The notes below the pieces were generated by a model. That model had not been told where the DNA came from, ran no database searches, and saw only the letters and a list, made by a program, of their open reading frames with translations. Source: a virus. Taken from it: a stretch of DNA of 39,733 bases. Of this stretch, positions 31,322 to 38,075 are shown piece after piece. Location: the IMG/VR virus record IMGVR_UViG_3300030419_006277, positions 47,294-87,026 of that record. One strand, 5' to 3'. Made by a program: the position numbers and the translations under genes. The first letter of the stretch is position 1. Every line of letters starts with the position of its first letter.

Positions 31322-31328
31322 TATTTAA

Positions 31329-31928
31329 ATGACTTATCGAGTACGCCGCAAGTTTACAAGCTCTACATTTACTGTCGATGGTCAATTATGTAAAATTTTT
31401 ATGGAACCTTTCTCAAAATTTGGGGATGGTTACTACTTTTGGAATGTTGGTTTTGGTATTGGTAAGTCAAGTAGGCAATTAAATGATTGGTATTGGAAAA
31501 GAAAGAATAAGAGAGCACGCTCTATTCGTAATCAGATGGTAGGGCGTTCTGGTTTAAAAGCTATACGTAGAGGATTTCAGGAAGTTTTACGGATGAGGTG
31601 GTTAATTGAGCCAGGAGACGCGATTATTTTGGATTGCACATCAGGAGATCCCGATAGACAATTCCACGCTTGGAGCCGCTGGCATCGGTATCATCCAGAG
31701 TGGGTTATTGATTTCGAAAAGAAAGAGTTTTATTGGTATAGACCTCCTTATTTTGATGATCCAATAAGAAAGGAATTTAATATCACACCTTTGGTACCTG
31801 AAGACCCCTTAGAGAATACTGCGAAGGAAAAGTACTTTGATTGTTTCAGAGTGACCCCAAAGCTTGAGACAACAGAGCTCTCTATGGAGCAGATTGCTAG
31901 TCTATTGTCTCCTGTTTTGGTGAATTGA
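31329..31928 (+). CDS. hypothetical aromatic-rich protein, 199 aa
   Basis: Rich in Trp, Tyr, Phe and Arg (DGYYFWNVGFGIGKSSRQLN; WSRWHRYHPEWVIDFEKKEF). The C-terminal third is acidic and proline-containing. The basic aromatic core might bind nucleic acid or carbohydrate. Not recognised. It is followed directly by a GTG-started gene. Confidence 0.6.
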   Translation: MTYRVRRKFTSSTFTVDGQLCKIFMEPFSKFGDGYYFWNVGFGIGKSSRQLNDWYWKRKNKRARSIRNQMVGRSGLKAIRRGFQEVLRMRWLIEPGDAIILDCTSGDPDRQFHAWSRWHRYHPEWVIDFEKKEFYWYRPPYFDDPIRKEFNITPLVPEDPLENTAKEKYFDCFRVTPKLETTELSMEQIASLLSPVLVN

Positions 31929-32132
31929 GTGCTTGATCCTTATCGTTCAATAGATTTATATCCTGGTAAATGCGGAGTTACTTCAATAATTCATGGGTAC
32001 TTATTTAAATTTAAACCTTGGTATTACGATGGTAAGACTGTGTGGTGGGGGAAGGAATATGAGTTAAGAAGTGATGCCGAAGATGCTTCATTTAAGTTAA
32101 AAAATTCTATAGATACAGGGGTATTAGTATAA
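31929..32132 (+). CDS. hypothetical protein, 67 aa, GTG start
   Basis: The GTG start directly follows the stop of the preceding gene with no spacer. The product has strands and aromatic residues (KFKPWYYDGKTVWWGKEYEL) much like its neighbour. It ends just before the structured RNA region; its stop overlaps a TATAAAT box. Confidence 0.55.
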   Translation: MLDPYRSIDLYPGKCGVTSIIHGYLFKFKPWYYDGKTVWWGKEYELRSDAEDASFKLKNSIDTGVLV

Positions 32133-32164
32133 ATCCTGGGTCAAAGAAGAACAGTCGCAGGCCC

Positions 32165-32247
32165 CTGAGGGAGGGATAGTTTTTACTGTTTCCTATCCCT
32201 GGCGAACGAGAGCCTTGCCGAGGGACAGCGGTGAGGCTACCCCTCAG
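32165..32247 (+). ncRNA. candidate structured RNA, three-way junction
   Basis: Outer stem CTGAGGG (32165-32171) pairs exactly with CCCTCAG (32241-32247). Hairpin 1 is AGGGATAG (32172-32179) with CTATCCCT (32193-32200), 8 perfect pairs. Hairpin 2 is AGCCTTGCCG (32211-32220) with CGGTGAGGCT (32229-32238), ten pairs including two wobbles, loop AGGGACAG. Ten unpaired bases (GGCGAACGAG) lie between the hairpins. There is no reading frame across it. A TATAAAT box (32128-32134) sits before it, and the small DUF4278-like gene with its own promoter follows. It could be a stand-alone RNA, a leader riboswitch, or a processing element. It does not carry the glutamine-riboswitch or hammerhead cores that I checked by eye. 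Confidence 0.5.
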
Positions 32248-32303
32248 ATTTTATTGTAATAGAACTTAATATTTTTTTAACAATTAATGTAACATGACAA
32301 ACG

Positions 32304-32332
32304 GTAACAACGACTACAAAATAGGTTATAAT
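32304..32332 (+). promoter_or_regulatory. sigma-70-type promoter for DUF4278-like gene
   Basis: GTAACA (32304-32309), 17 bases, then TATAAT (32327-32332). The -10 is perfect and the -35 matches four of six. It would start RNA near 32339, just upstream of an AAGAGGAAA Shine-Dalgarno region before the ATG at 32363. Confidence 0.6.
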
Positions 32333-32362
32333 TTATTTAAGTCACACAAGAGGAAACTCACC

Positions 32363-32515
32363 ATGAAGCGTTTAACTTACAGAGGCACTGCCTACCAGAA
32401 ATCCGAGACCGTTAGTAAAGAAGGTCAGGATTTGAAACGTGTTCGGGATGATGCGCCTCATACCTACCGTGGTATTCGTTACCACTATGAAGCTAAGAAA
32501 AAGCAGGTTGCTTGA
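32363..32515 (+). CDS. DUF4278-like small protein, 50 aa
   Basis: MKRLTYRGTAYQKSETVSKE... ends with TYRGIRYHYEAKKKQVA. The two YRG motifs are the signature of the cyanobacterial DUF4278 family (LTYRG.sY ... YRG...R). The ATG at 32363 is preferred over one at 32294 because a sigma-70-type promoter (TATAAT at 32327-32332) and a Shine-Dalgarno sequence lie between them. A terminator follows at 32538-32563. It is transcribed as a single-gene unit. Confidence 0.72.
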   Translation: MKRLTYRGTAYQKSETVSKEGQDLKRVRDDAPHTYRGIRYHYEAKKKQVA

Positions 32516-32537
32516 TTAAGGTTTCATAATTGAATAA

Positions 32538-32563
32538 GGGCTCCTCCATGAGAGGGGCTTTTT
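32538..32563 (+). terminator. Rho-independent terminator
   Basis: GCTCCTC, a CATGA loop and GAGGGGC followed by TTTTT. It ends the DUF4278-like transcript; the convergent minus-strand gene at 32562 ends here too. Confidence 0.8.
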
Positions 32564-32720
32564 ATTTGGTTTTAAATTCTTCTATCTGTTCTTTCTGTTC
32601 TCGTTCTTTTTCTAAGATTCGTAGCACTAGAGCATCACGTTGATGGATGTTCTCAGGACGCGATAAGTATTTGTCTTTATAAATAGCGGTTATCGCTTCC
32701 TGTTTGTCTTCGCATGTCAT
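32562..32720 (-). CDS. small charged helical protein, 52 aa
   Basis: MTCEDKQEAITAIYKDKYLS then RPENIHQRDALVLRILEKER and EQKEQIEEFKTK are amphipathic, strongly charged helices. It is convergent to the DUF4278-like gene and shares the terminator region. It starts inside the region upstream of psbA. Function unknown. Confidence 0.5.
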   Translation of the reverse strand: MTCEDKQEAITAIYKDKYLSRPENIHQRDALVLRILEKEREQKEQIEEFKTK

Positions 32721-32797
32721 AGACCTTGCGTGAGTAAAGTTTGTACGAGGACTGGCTAATACTATTTAATGGGGAGTAATAGTCAATTAGTTTCATT

Positions 32798-32827
32798 TTG
32801 TTAAGGCAGTCCATGTAGACTTATGCT
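32798..32827 (+). promoter_or_regulatory. putative psbA promoter
   Basis: TTGTTA (32798-32803), 18 bases, TATGCT (32822-32827), about 44 bases before the psbA start. It has a reasonable -35 but a weak -10. The leader also contains CCATTTAACAAATTTAATGG. Confidence 0.4.
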
Positions 32828-32870
32828 AAGCCATTTAACAAATTTAATGGTTTCTTAATTACCGATCATT

Positions 32871-33962
32871 ATGGGCACAGCCATCCAACGGAGGGACGTA
32901 GAAGTCTCTCCAGTACCGGGTTGGCCGCAGTTCTGTGACTGGGTAACATCAACTGACAACCGCCTCTATGTGGGGTGGTTTGGCGTGTTAATGATTCCTT
33001 GTCTTTTGACGGCGACAACCTGTTTTATTATTGCTTTTATTGCTGCTCCACCCGTTGACATAGATGGGATCCGTGAACCAGTAGCAGGATCTATTCTCTA
33101 TGGAAACAACATCATCTCAGGAGCAATTGTACCGAGCTCGAACGCAATCGGAATGCATTTTTACCCAATATGGGAAGCTGCAACGATTGATGAGTGGCTC
33201 TACAACGGAGGACCCTATCAGCTTATCGTCTTCCACTTCCTCATTGGTATCTCTGCTTACATGGGACGCCAATGGGAACTTAGCTATCGACTAGGGATGC
33301 GTCCCTGGATTTGTGTTGCTTATTCCGCACCAGTATCAGCCGCGTTTGCGGTATTCCTTATTTATCCGTTCGGACAAGGAAGTCTCTCTGACGGTATGCC
33401 GTTGGGGATCTCAGGGACGTTCAACTTTATGTTTGTCTTTCAGGCGGAACATAATATCCTCATGCATCCTTTCCATATGTTGGGAGTTGCGGGGATGTTT
33501 GGAGGTTCTCTCTTCTCTGCTATGCATGGTTCCTTGGTTACATCTTCCCTTATCAGGGAGACAACTGAAAATGAATCGCAAAACTACGGATATAAATTTG
33601 GACAAGAGGAAGAAACTTATAACATCGTTGCAGCCCACGGCTACTTTGGACGTTTAATCTTCCAGTACGCCAGTTTCAACAACAGCCGGTCTCTTCACTT
33701 CTTCCTTGCAGTCTTCCCTGTGGTTTGTATTTGGTTCACTTCCATGGGTATTTGCACAATGGCGTTTAACTTGAATGGTTTTAATTTTAACCAGTCAATT
33801 ATTGACGCTCAGGGCAAAGTTGTTCCGACCTGGGGGGATGTCCTGAACAGGGCTAACCTTGGAATGGAAGTTATGCATGAGCGTAATGCTCACAACTTCC
33901 CGCTAGACTTGGCTGCTGCTGAATCGACTCCTGTTGCTTTAATTGCTCCGGCAATTGGTTGA
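32871..33962 (+). CDS. psbA: photosystem II D1 protein
   Basis: A 363-residue D1 with all five transmembrane helices. Functional residues are present: YPFG (Tyr Z region), SDGMPLG with the Mn-binding Asp, VFQAEHN with E189/H190, HGYFGR and [11 protein letters not shown] near the QB/iron His, and C-terminal [15 protein letters not shown] with the Mn ligands, followed by a cleavable tail. The segment [10 protein letters not shown] has Gln at the position of the D1:1/D1:2 difference. The N terminus ([20 protein letters not shown]) is about four residues longer than usual. Phage D1 replaces light-damaged host D1 in the thylakoid. It forms its own unit: promoter near 32798, terminator at 34032. 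Confidence 0.98.
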   Translation: MGTAIQRRDVEVSPVPGWPQFCDWVTSTDNRLYVGWFGVLMIPCLLTATTCFIIAFIAAPPVDIDGIREPVAGSILYGNNIISGAIVPSSNAIGMHFYPIWEAATIDEWLYNGGPYQLIVFHFLIGISAYMGRQWELSYRLGMRPWICVAYSAPVSAAFAVFLIYPFGQGSLSDGMPLGISGTFNFMFVFQAEHNILMHPFHMLGVAGMFGGSLFSAMHGSLVTSSLIRETTENESQNYGYKFGQEEETYNIVAAHGYFGRLIFQYASFNNSRSLHFFLAVFPVVCIWFTSMGICTMAFNLNGFNFNQSIIDAQGKVVPTWGDVLNRANLGMEVMHERNAHNFPLDLAAAESTPVALIAPAIG

Positions 33963-34031
33963 CGTTTTAGATTTAGTTCGGCTACGTTAAATCAGGTGCA
34001 TGGTTTTTCATGTGCGTGTGTGCAAAACATT

Positions 34032-34064
34032 AGACCTGGGGGTGGTGCCTCAGGTCTTTTTTTT
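34032..34064 (+). terminator. psbA terminator
   Basis: AGACCTG and CAGGTCT stem with a G-rich loop, followed by at least eight T. It lies 70 bases after the psbA stop. Confidence 0.9.
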
Positions 34065-34071
34065 ATACTTA

Positions 34072-34094
34072 GTACAAGTAAAATTAAAGAAAAG
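34072..34094 (+). promoter_or_regulatory. recurrent AT-rich motif, copy 2
   Basis: GTACAAGTAAAATTAAAGA lies 40 bases before the glycine-zipper gene at 34112 and directly after the psbA terminator, so a new transcript must start here. This is the best copy of the motif. Confidence 0.45.
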
Positions 34095-34111
34095 TATTGT
34101 TAGATAGATAG

Positions 34112-34435
34112 ATGTTGTGGGCTTTACCATCAGTAATAGGTGCAGGAGCAGGTGCTATAGGAGGATGGAAAAAAGGTGGTCTACCTGGTGCTATAGGAGG
34201 TGCAGTTGTTGGAGCGATTCCTTGGAGTAAATGGAAAGCAGCAGGGATGGGACTTGGTTTTCTTAAAGATTGGGTTACTCGTGATAAAAGTAATAGAAAT
34301 AATATCGCTGAGGCTGCAAGTTATTCTCCGGAACCTAAAGCTTCTCAGTTTGCACAGAATTATGCTTCTAACTTAGTAGATCAAGATTGGGAAAGTGGAC
34401 CTTTTAGTGATTACAGGCCAAGTCTTACTGCTTAG
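34112..34435 (+). CDS. glycine-zipper virion-like protein, 107 aa
   Basis: The N-terminal half is a glycine-zipper membrane segment: SVIGAGAGAIGGWKKGGLPG then AIGGAVVGAIPWSKWKAAGM, with repeated GxxxG. The C-terminal half is polar (AEAASYSPEPKASQFAQNYA). It resembles the proteins at 8780 and 9966 in composition. It could be ejected into or anchored in the host membrane. It opens a four-gene plus-strand run after the psbA terminator. Confidence 0.65.
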   Translation: MLWALPSVIGAGAGAIGGWKKGGLPGAIGGAVVGAIPWSKWKAAGMGLGFLKDWVTRDKSNRNNIAEAASYSPEPKASQFAQNYASNLVDQDWESGPFSDYRPSLTA

Positions 34436-34439
34436 TTCA

Positions 34440-34462
34440 GTGTAAGTAAAATTAAAAGATAT
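34440..34462 (+). promoter_or_regulatory. recurrent AT-rich motif, copy 3
   Basis: GTGTAAGTAAAATTAAAAGA lies 37 bases before the ATG at 34477, matching the copy at 34072 over most of its length. Confidence 0.4.
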
Positions 34463-34476
34463 AGCGTTAATTAAAG

Positions 34477-34902
34477 ATGAATCTTGTAGATAATAATCGT
34501 GGGTCATTTCGGACAACTCCACCATTTAACCCCGATCCTTATCCTGGAGTTTTTACTACAACTCCCCCATTTAATCCAAGAGGGAATGAACGTCCTCATT
34601 TTCAGACTATGGAGATCAATACAGATAAGCATGGACTACCTAATCCAGACGGCACTTGGGGTAGAAATCAGACATTACCTTGGGATGGAACTCCAGGGGA
34701 AATGCAGCCTTTAGGAGCAAGAATAGGTAATTTTTTAAATAATTACGAAGTCGCTGGATCTTATGGACAGCAGAAGGATATGCCAGATTATGTTTATGAG
34801 TCGTTACGTAGGCAGATGGGACCTGGATATGGATTTGGGGATTACAAACCTGAAGACATGAGAAATGTAATTAATTGGAATGCAGGTAGGTTAAGGATCT
34901 AA
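34477..34902 (+). CDS. hypothetical proline/glycine-rich protein, 141 aa
   Basis: Contains a duplicated TTPPFNP segment near the N terminus (FRTTPPFNPDPYPGVFTTTP) and is rich in Gly, Asn, Pro and Arg with aromatic residues. It is probably disordered with a short helical C terminus. It is similar in style to the next gene and likely virion-associated. No family is recognised. Confidence 0.6.
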   Translation: MNLVDNNRGSFRTTPPFNPDPYPGVFTTTPPFNPRGNERPHFQTMEINTDKHGLPNPDGTWGRNQTLPWDGTPGEMQPLGARIGNFLNNYEVAGSYGQQKDMPDYVYESLRRQMGPGYGFGDYKPEDMRNVINWNAGRLRI

Positions 34903-34906
34903 TTAG

Positions 34907-34929
34907 GAAAGGTAGAATTAAAGAAATAT
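34907..34929 (+). promoter_or_regulatory. recurrent AT-rich motif, copy 4
   Basis: GAAAGGTAGAATTAAAGAAA lies 45 bases before the ATG at 34952. It keeps the ATTAAAGAAA core with two changes in the first half. Confidence 0.35.
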
Positions 34930-34951
34930 TGTTTAATTTGCGTTATAACTG

Positions 34952-35440
34952 ATGACTTTAATGCATCCTCAGCATCCCAGGAAGACAGGTAAACCATGGC
35001 CTCGGGAAATTATTGATCCTGGCTTAATTGCTACTGATTCTTGGCCCCAGAATCTTCCTATAGGAAGGACTAATCAAGCACCTCGTCCAGAAGGATTTCA
35101 GAGAGCTGTCACTGGTTTAGCAGACTATATAACAGGAAATAAGTGGGACTTTGATCAGCGTGGGAGAGGTGCTGAGCAAGGAGTTAGAGAAGGTGGTGGA
35201 ATTCTCGATAGGATTGGCAACTTTTTAGGAGGTCTGGGAGTTAATCAAGATTATGAGGATGGTGTTATGAGAGATTCGTCTGGTGGGCGTTTATATCCAA
35301 ACCCTTATGGAGAAGGAAATGTTCATGAGAATTTATATAATGATGAGCGTTGGCATCAGGATCAGATGAGGAGACTGCGTCCTCAACAGGGCGGTGATCT
35401 AGATATGGTGATACCCAACAAAATAAAGTGGTCTGAATAA
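34952..35440 (+). CDS. hypothetical Gly/Arg/Asn-rich protein, 162 aa
   Basis: Polar, with Arg/Gly segments and an amphipathic helix (GILDRIGNFLGGLGVNQDYE near 95-110). That segment resembles the 'RIGNFLNNYEVAG' region of the previous gene, suggesting a shared short module. Late plus-strand style. No catalytic motif. Confidence 0.6.
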   Translation: MTLMHPQHPRKTGKPWPREIIDPGLIATDSWPQNLPIGRTNQAPRPEGFQRAVTGLADYITGNKWDFDQRGRGAEQGVREGGGILDRIGNFLGGLGVNQDYEDGVMRDSSGGRLYPNPYGEGNVHENLYNDERWHQDQMRRLRPQQGGDLDMVIPNKIKWSE

Positions 35441-35465
35441 TATGCCGCTTATTAGGTGAATAGTT

Positions 35466-35663
35466 ATGGCAGACAAGTGGATTAAAGATGCAATCAAGCG
35501 ACCTGGAGCCTTCACTAAGAAGGCCGAGAGTCGCGGTATGGATGCTCAGGAATTCGCTGCCAAAGTAAGAAAGAATCCAGATGAATATGACACTCGTACT
35601 CGTCGTCAAGCGAACTTAGCTGTGACTCTTAGCAAGATGCATAAGAGTAAGAAGAAGGATTAG
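35466..35663 (+). CDS. conserved small basic phage protein, 65 aa
   Basis: MADKWIKDAIKRPGAFTKKA begins with the WIkdAIkkPGal pattern found in small phage proteins, followed by a helical Lys/Arg-rich tail (RRQANLAVTLSKMHKSKKKD). It is probably a DNA-binding or head-associated protein. Its stop overlaps the convergent hsp20 gene by 4 bases. Confidence 0.7.
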   Translation: MADKWIKDAIKRPGAFTKKAESRGMDAQEFAAKVRKNPDEYDTRTRRQANLAVTLSKMHKSKKKD

Positions 35664-36085
35664 TCATCAAGCTTAACTGTTACTTCTGTGTGAGTATGAG
35701 CTTTGCCAGCTATGACTTCTAGTACTCCATCTTTATAAGAAGCTTTTACATCGTCTCTGTTTAATCCGTTTTGGAAGTGAAGAGTCCGACTCCAGGTTCC
35801 ATAGCGAAATTCACTGAGAAGATTATCTTTTGTATTTTTAGGTTCGGAGCGTTCAGCTGAGATACTGAGGGTCCGATCTGTTGCTTTGACTTGGATTGAG
35901 TCTTTGTCGACTCCTGGTAGCTCTAGTTTGATAATGTAACTATCTTTTTCTTCGAATATTTCTCCTGCTGGAGTTCTGACTGAGTTGTAGAGTTGTTGTT
36001 CGAGTTTGTCGAATAGATCAAGAGATGCTGGGTAGCGGTTTTGCAGTGGGAAGGTCAACATGTTTTTTAGTCCTCCAAATTCCAT
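35660..36085 (-). CDS. small heat-shock protein (Hsp20/alpha-crystallin)
   Basis: A 141-residue protein. The crystallin domain spans about 45-135: YIIKLELPGVDKDSIQVKAT, RTLSISAERSEP, 'FRYGTWSRTLHF', and the signature YKDGVLEVIAGK. The C-terminal VTVKL resembles an IxI anchor. Hsp20 proteins hold unfolding proteins; in cyanophages they are common and may aid capsid or fibre assembly. The upstream region carries the AT-rich motif shared with late genes. Confidence 0.93.
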   Translation of the reverse strand: MEFGGLKNMLTFPLQNRYPASLDLFDKLEQQLYNSVRTPAGEIFEEKDSYIIKLELPGVDKDSIQVKATDRTLSISAERSEPKNTKDNLLSEFRYGTWSRTLHFQNGLNRDDVKASYKDGVLEVIAGKAHTHTEVTVKLDD

Positions 36086-36098
36086 AGTTCTACTTTGC

Positions 36099-36120
36099 CT
36101 TATTTTCTTTAATTTTAGAA
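36099..36120 (-). promoter_or_regulatory. recurrent AT-rich motif upstream of hsp20
   Basis: Read on the minus strand, TTCTAAAATTAAAGAAAATA lies about 15-35 bases before the hsp20 start. It shares TAAAATTAAAGA with the plus-strand copies at 34072, 34440 and 34907. Confidence 0.4.
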
Positions 36121-36148
36121 CTAGGAAAACCGTATGATTAAGTGCGGT

Positions 36149-36313
36149 TTACTGTTCAATCATAATTGAATCGATTGAATGTGGGTGTTCATGTAGATAT
36201 TGAACATCTTCTGTTGCAACTTTGTATGCTTCGTATGAGTTATCTGCATACGTACAGATATCTTTATGTTCTCTAGTTTGTTCGTGATAACCGACTGTGT
36301 AATGCTTCGTCAT
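36149..36313 (-). CDS. small acidic protein, 54 aa
   Basis: MTKHYTVGYHEQTREHKDIC... is a hydrophilic His/Glu/Tyr-rich protein with one cysteine. It ends 63 bases before the hsp20 start. A TATAAATA octamer lies 52 bases upstream of its start. Likely a real small cyanophage gene; function unknown. Confidence 0.55.
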   Translation of the reverse strand: MTKHYTVGYHEQTREHKDICTYADNSYEAYKVATEDVQYLHEHPHSIDSIMIEQ

Positions 36314-36375
36314 TACTCTGTAGCAATTTTATTTACTCTAGGAATGGGAAGCTATATTGAATATTATTTATAGTC

Positions 36376-36510
36376 TTATCTATATATAAGAACCTGGCGG
36401 CGATCTTCTGTTGATTGCCACTTACCATGTCTTGTTTGCTGTCTTCTGATTTCTTCGCAGTGTTCACATTTGCAATAGTATTTTTCTTCTTGTGGTTCTT
36501 TATTCTTCAT
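36376..36510 (-). CDS. small putative zinc-binding protein, 44 aa
   Basis: MKNKEPQEEKYYCKCEHCEE then IRRQQTRHGKWQSTEDRRQV. The C-K-C-E-H-C cluster plus a later His could chelate zinc, but a fourth Cys is absent. The tail is basic. Its start overlaps the preceding membrane gene by 11 bases. Confidence 0.5.
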   Translation of the reverse strand: MKNKEPQEEKYYCKCEHCEEIRRQQTRHGKWQSTEDRRQVLIYR

Positions 36511-36598
36511 CAGTTTCTAAAAAGATTTGTAGAAGGATTACTATTATTAAATTTATAGTTATTGTCCAAGTTATTACATAGTTAAAGTCAGCAGTCAT
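36500..36598 (-). CDS. very small membrane protein, 32 aa
   Basis: MTADFNYVITWTITINLIIV is followed by ILLQIFLETDEE, a single hydrophobic helix with an acidic tail. It overlaps the upstream gene's stop by 11 bases and the downstream gene's start by 11 bases. The overlaps on both sides argue for a real gene despite its size. Confidence 0.45.
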   Translation of the reverse strand: MTADFNYVITWTITINLIIVILLQIFLETDEE

Positions 36599-36785
36599 AA
36601 ACAACGATGTCCTTTCTGTATTCGTTTAGACCTCTGGAGAGGCATTCAATGGTGAACTCTCCTGTACTCATGTTTATAGGTACTATTTTTTCATCTTTTA
36701 ATTGTTCTAGTACTGAGAGTATTTCTAATCGTTCTTGAGTTTTATTAGTCATGGGGAATAGATCGGGGGTAATGACTACTTCCAT
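36588..36785 (-). CDS. hypothetical protein, 65 aa
   Basis: MEVVITPDLFPMTNKTQERL continues with ILSVLEQLKDEKIVPINMST. It has helical and strand segments in a small soluble fold and ends with a cysteine (YDC). It lies 5 bases after the stop of the gene at 36791. No family recognised. Confidence 0.6.
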   Translation of the reverse strand: MEVVITPDLFPMTNKTQERLEILSVLEQLKDEKIVPINMSTGEFTIECLSRGLNEYRKDIVVYDC

Positions 36786-36790
36786 AGTTT

Positions 36791-37264
36791 TTACTTATCC
36801 CATATATCTGTTAGTCTAAAATTCTCTTCGTTTAATTTGCTTCTTCTTTCTTCTTGTGTTAGGGGAGTAAAATTTTTCGTTCGTTCTCTTACTTCTTCTA
36901 TTTCTCTATTTTCTTTACCTCTTCTTATTTGTTCATCAATCCATGAATCTCTTTCTCCTTTTTTTCGTTCATTCAATCTCATTACATCAAAGAAATTACC
37001 TCCTTTACCTTCTCTAGGGTCACTTTCTACGCCTCTTTGTTTATCAATCCATGCTCTTGTATCTGCATCCCTATATGGCTTAAGACCAGCAGTCATGATA
37101 TTCATTATCCCAAAGAGTCCACCGCTTTTCCCTGGGAATGCTTGACCTGCCATTCGAGTACTCTTTACTCCTCTTTGTTTGTTTACCCAGTCTTCTCTTT
37201 CTCTGTCCTTTTCAGACAGTTGACCAGAGTTTGTTTGCTCAATAGCTCTTCTATGTGCACCCAT
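36791..37264 (-). CDS. charged protein with three W-[IV]-[DN]-x-Q-R repeats
   Basis: A 157-residue protein with three repeats: REDWVNKQRGVKSTR near 25-40, TRAWIDKQRGVESDP near 68-84, and RDSWIDEQIRRGKENRE near 102-118. Each is followed by Gly- or Arg-rich linkers. The rest is charged (Glu/Arg/Lys). The repeats suggest three binding sites for the same ligand, perhaps nucleic acid or a phage protein. It starts a minus-strand run of small genes. Confidence 0.65.
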   Translation of the reverse strand: MGAHRRAIEQTNSGQLSEKDREREDWVNKQRGVKSTRMAGQAFPGKSGGLFGIMNIMTAGLKPYRDADTRAWIDKQRGVESDPREGKGGNFFDVMRLNERKKGERDSWIDEQIRRGKENREIEEVRERTKNFTPLTQEERRSKLNEENFRLTDIWDK

Positions 37265-37290
37265 CGTTATTAATAGTCAATCTTTTTATT

Positions 37291-37554
37291 CTACTGCTCC
37301 CGATTATTCTCATAGAATAAAAAGTTTTTAACAGATTTGTCAGTTGCTGTAGCCATTCTTGTGATGGCTTCTAATTTTTTTTCTGCAGCTAAGGCTCGAG
37401 CACTCCAATAAGTTAATTGTTGATTTTTACCACCCAATTCTGTCTCTAAAGCCATTTGGAATATGGAGGATGGGCTGATTTGTTCTTTTTTACCAGACTC
37501 TTGCCAACGGGTGTAAAGTCGTTCAGGTACGGAGACGCTTATGACCTGTGCCAT
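37291..37554 (-). CDS. ribbon-helix-helix-like protein
   Basis: An 87-residue protein. ISVSVPERLYTRWQESGKKE followed by QISPSSIFQMALETEL is the beta strand plus two helices of MetJ/Arc-type RHH DNA-binding domains. The C-terminal half is a helical coiled segment. It is probably a regulator of this small-gene operon or of host genes. Confidence 0.6.
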   Translation of the reverse strand: MAQVISVSVPERLYTRWQESGKKEQISPSSIFQMALETELGGKNQQLTYWSARALAAEKKLEAITRMATATDKSVKNFLFYENNREQ

Positions 37555-37598
37555 TCGGTTTTTGTTGTGTGACTTATTTAAGATAGCACGTTATTTAA

Positions 37599-37805
37599 TT
37601 AAGTCTTATACCTTAGACCTTCTCTTGTAATGGTCATTGATTCACTGGCGATTTCTGGTATTGGTTCACTTACTGTGAGTTTTGTTAGTGCCCTTAAGTC
37701 ATTTGCAAATTTCTCTGCTTCATCGATTGTTTTAAATCGAGGTGCATGGCAACCAACGTCGGGGTGGTCGACGAAGACAATATAAGCAGTGACTGGAAAT
37801 CCCAT
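37599..37805 (-). CDS. hypothetical protein, 68 aa
   Basis: MGFPVTAYIVFVDHPDVGCH then FKTIDEAEKFANDLRALTKL gives a beta-alpha pattern like small RNA- or ligand-binding folds. No family recognised. It stands 44 bases before the RHH gene. Confidence 0.6.
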   Translation of the reverse strand: MGFPVTAYIVFVDHPDVGCHAPRFKTIDEAEKFANDLRALTKLTVSEPIPEIASESMTITREGLRYKT

Positions 37806-37868
37806 AGATGAGTACTTGTACCGATTAACGGTAGCAGGTTCTTATTTTGACGCAAGGGTTTTTACGAT

Positions 37869-38075
37869 CTACTTGAAGTACTTGTTTAAGACTTCTAATT
37901 GATCATGCCAATGAGCTATTTTATCCAATTCTTCTTGGATAGCTTGTGTTACGTCGGGATGTTCTCCTATACCCACTGAGTTAAGTAGGTAGACTTCTAC
38001 GTTTGCTTTATGCATTTCAATCTCACCTTGAGCGTGAGCACGTAGGGCTTTTAAGAGTACATCTCTCATAGTCAT
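37869..38075 (-). CDS. conserved cyanophage protein, 68 aa
   Basis: MTMRDVLLKALRAHAQGEIE then KANVEVYLLNSVGIGEHPDV and 'LDKIAHWHDQLEVLNKYF'. I recognise this LxahAqG...NVEVyL.n.vGIGEH pattern from many T4-like cyanophages, where it is annotated as unknown. All-helical, soluble. Its start overlaps the upstream gene's stop by ATGA. Confidence 0.75.
   Translation of the reverse strand: MTMRDVLLKALRAHAQGEIEMHKANVEVYLLNSVGIGEHPDVTQAIQEELDKIAHWHDQLEVLNKYFK

Noticed and set aside
32165-32247. Glutamine riboswitch, downstream-peptide motif or hammerhead ribozyme
   Set aside because: The conserved core strings of these RNAs are not present, although the overall branched shape invited the comparison.
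10586-32850. CCATTTAAAAAATT-like string before genes at 10604, 25369 and 32871
   Set aside because: Three short AT-rich matches; spacing to the starts differs, so chance is likely.
33100-33657. Other-frame open stretches inside psbA on both strands
   Set aside because: psbA is unmistakable and fully conserved; these are shadows of its codon use.
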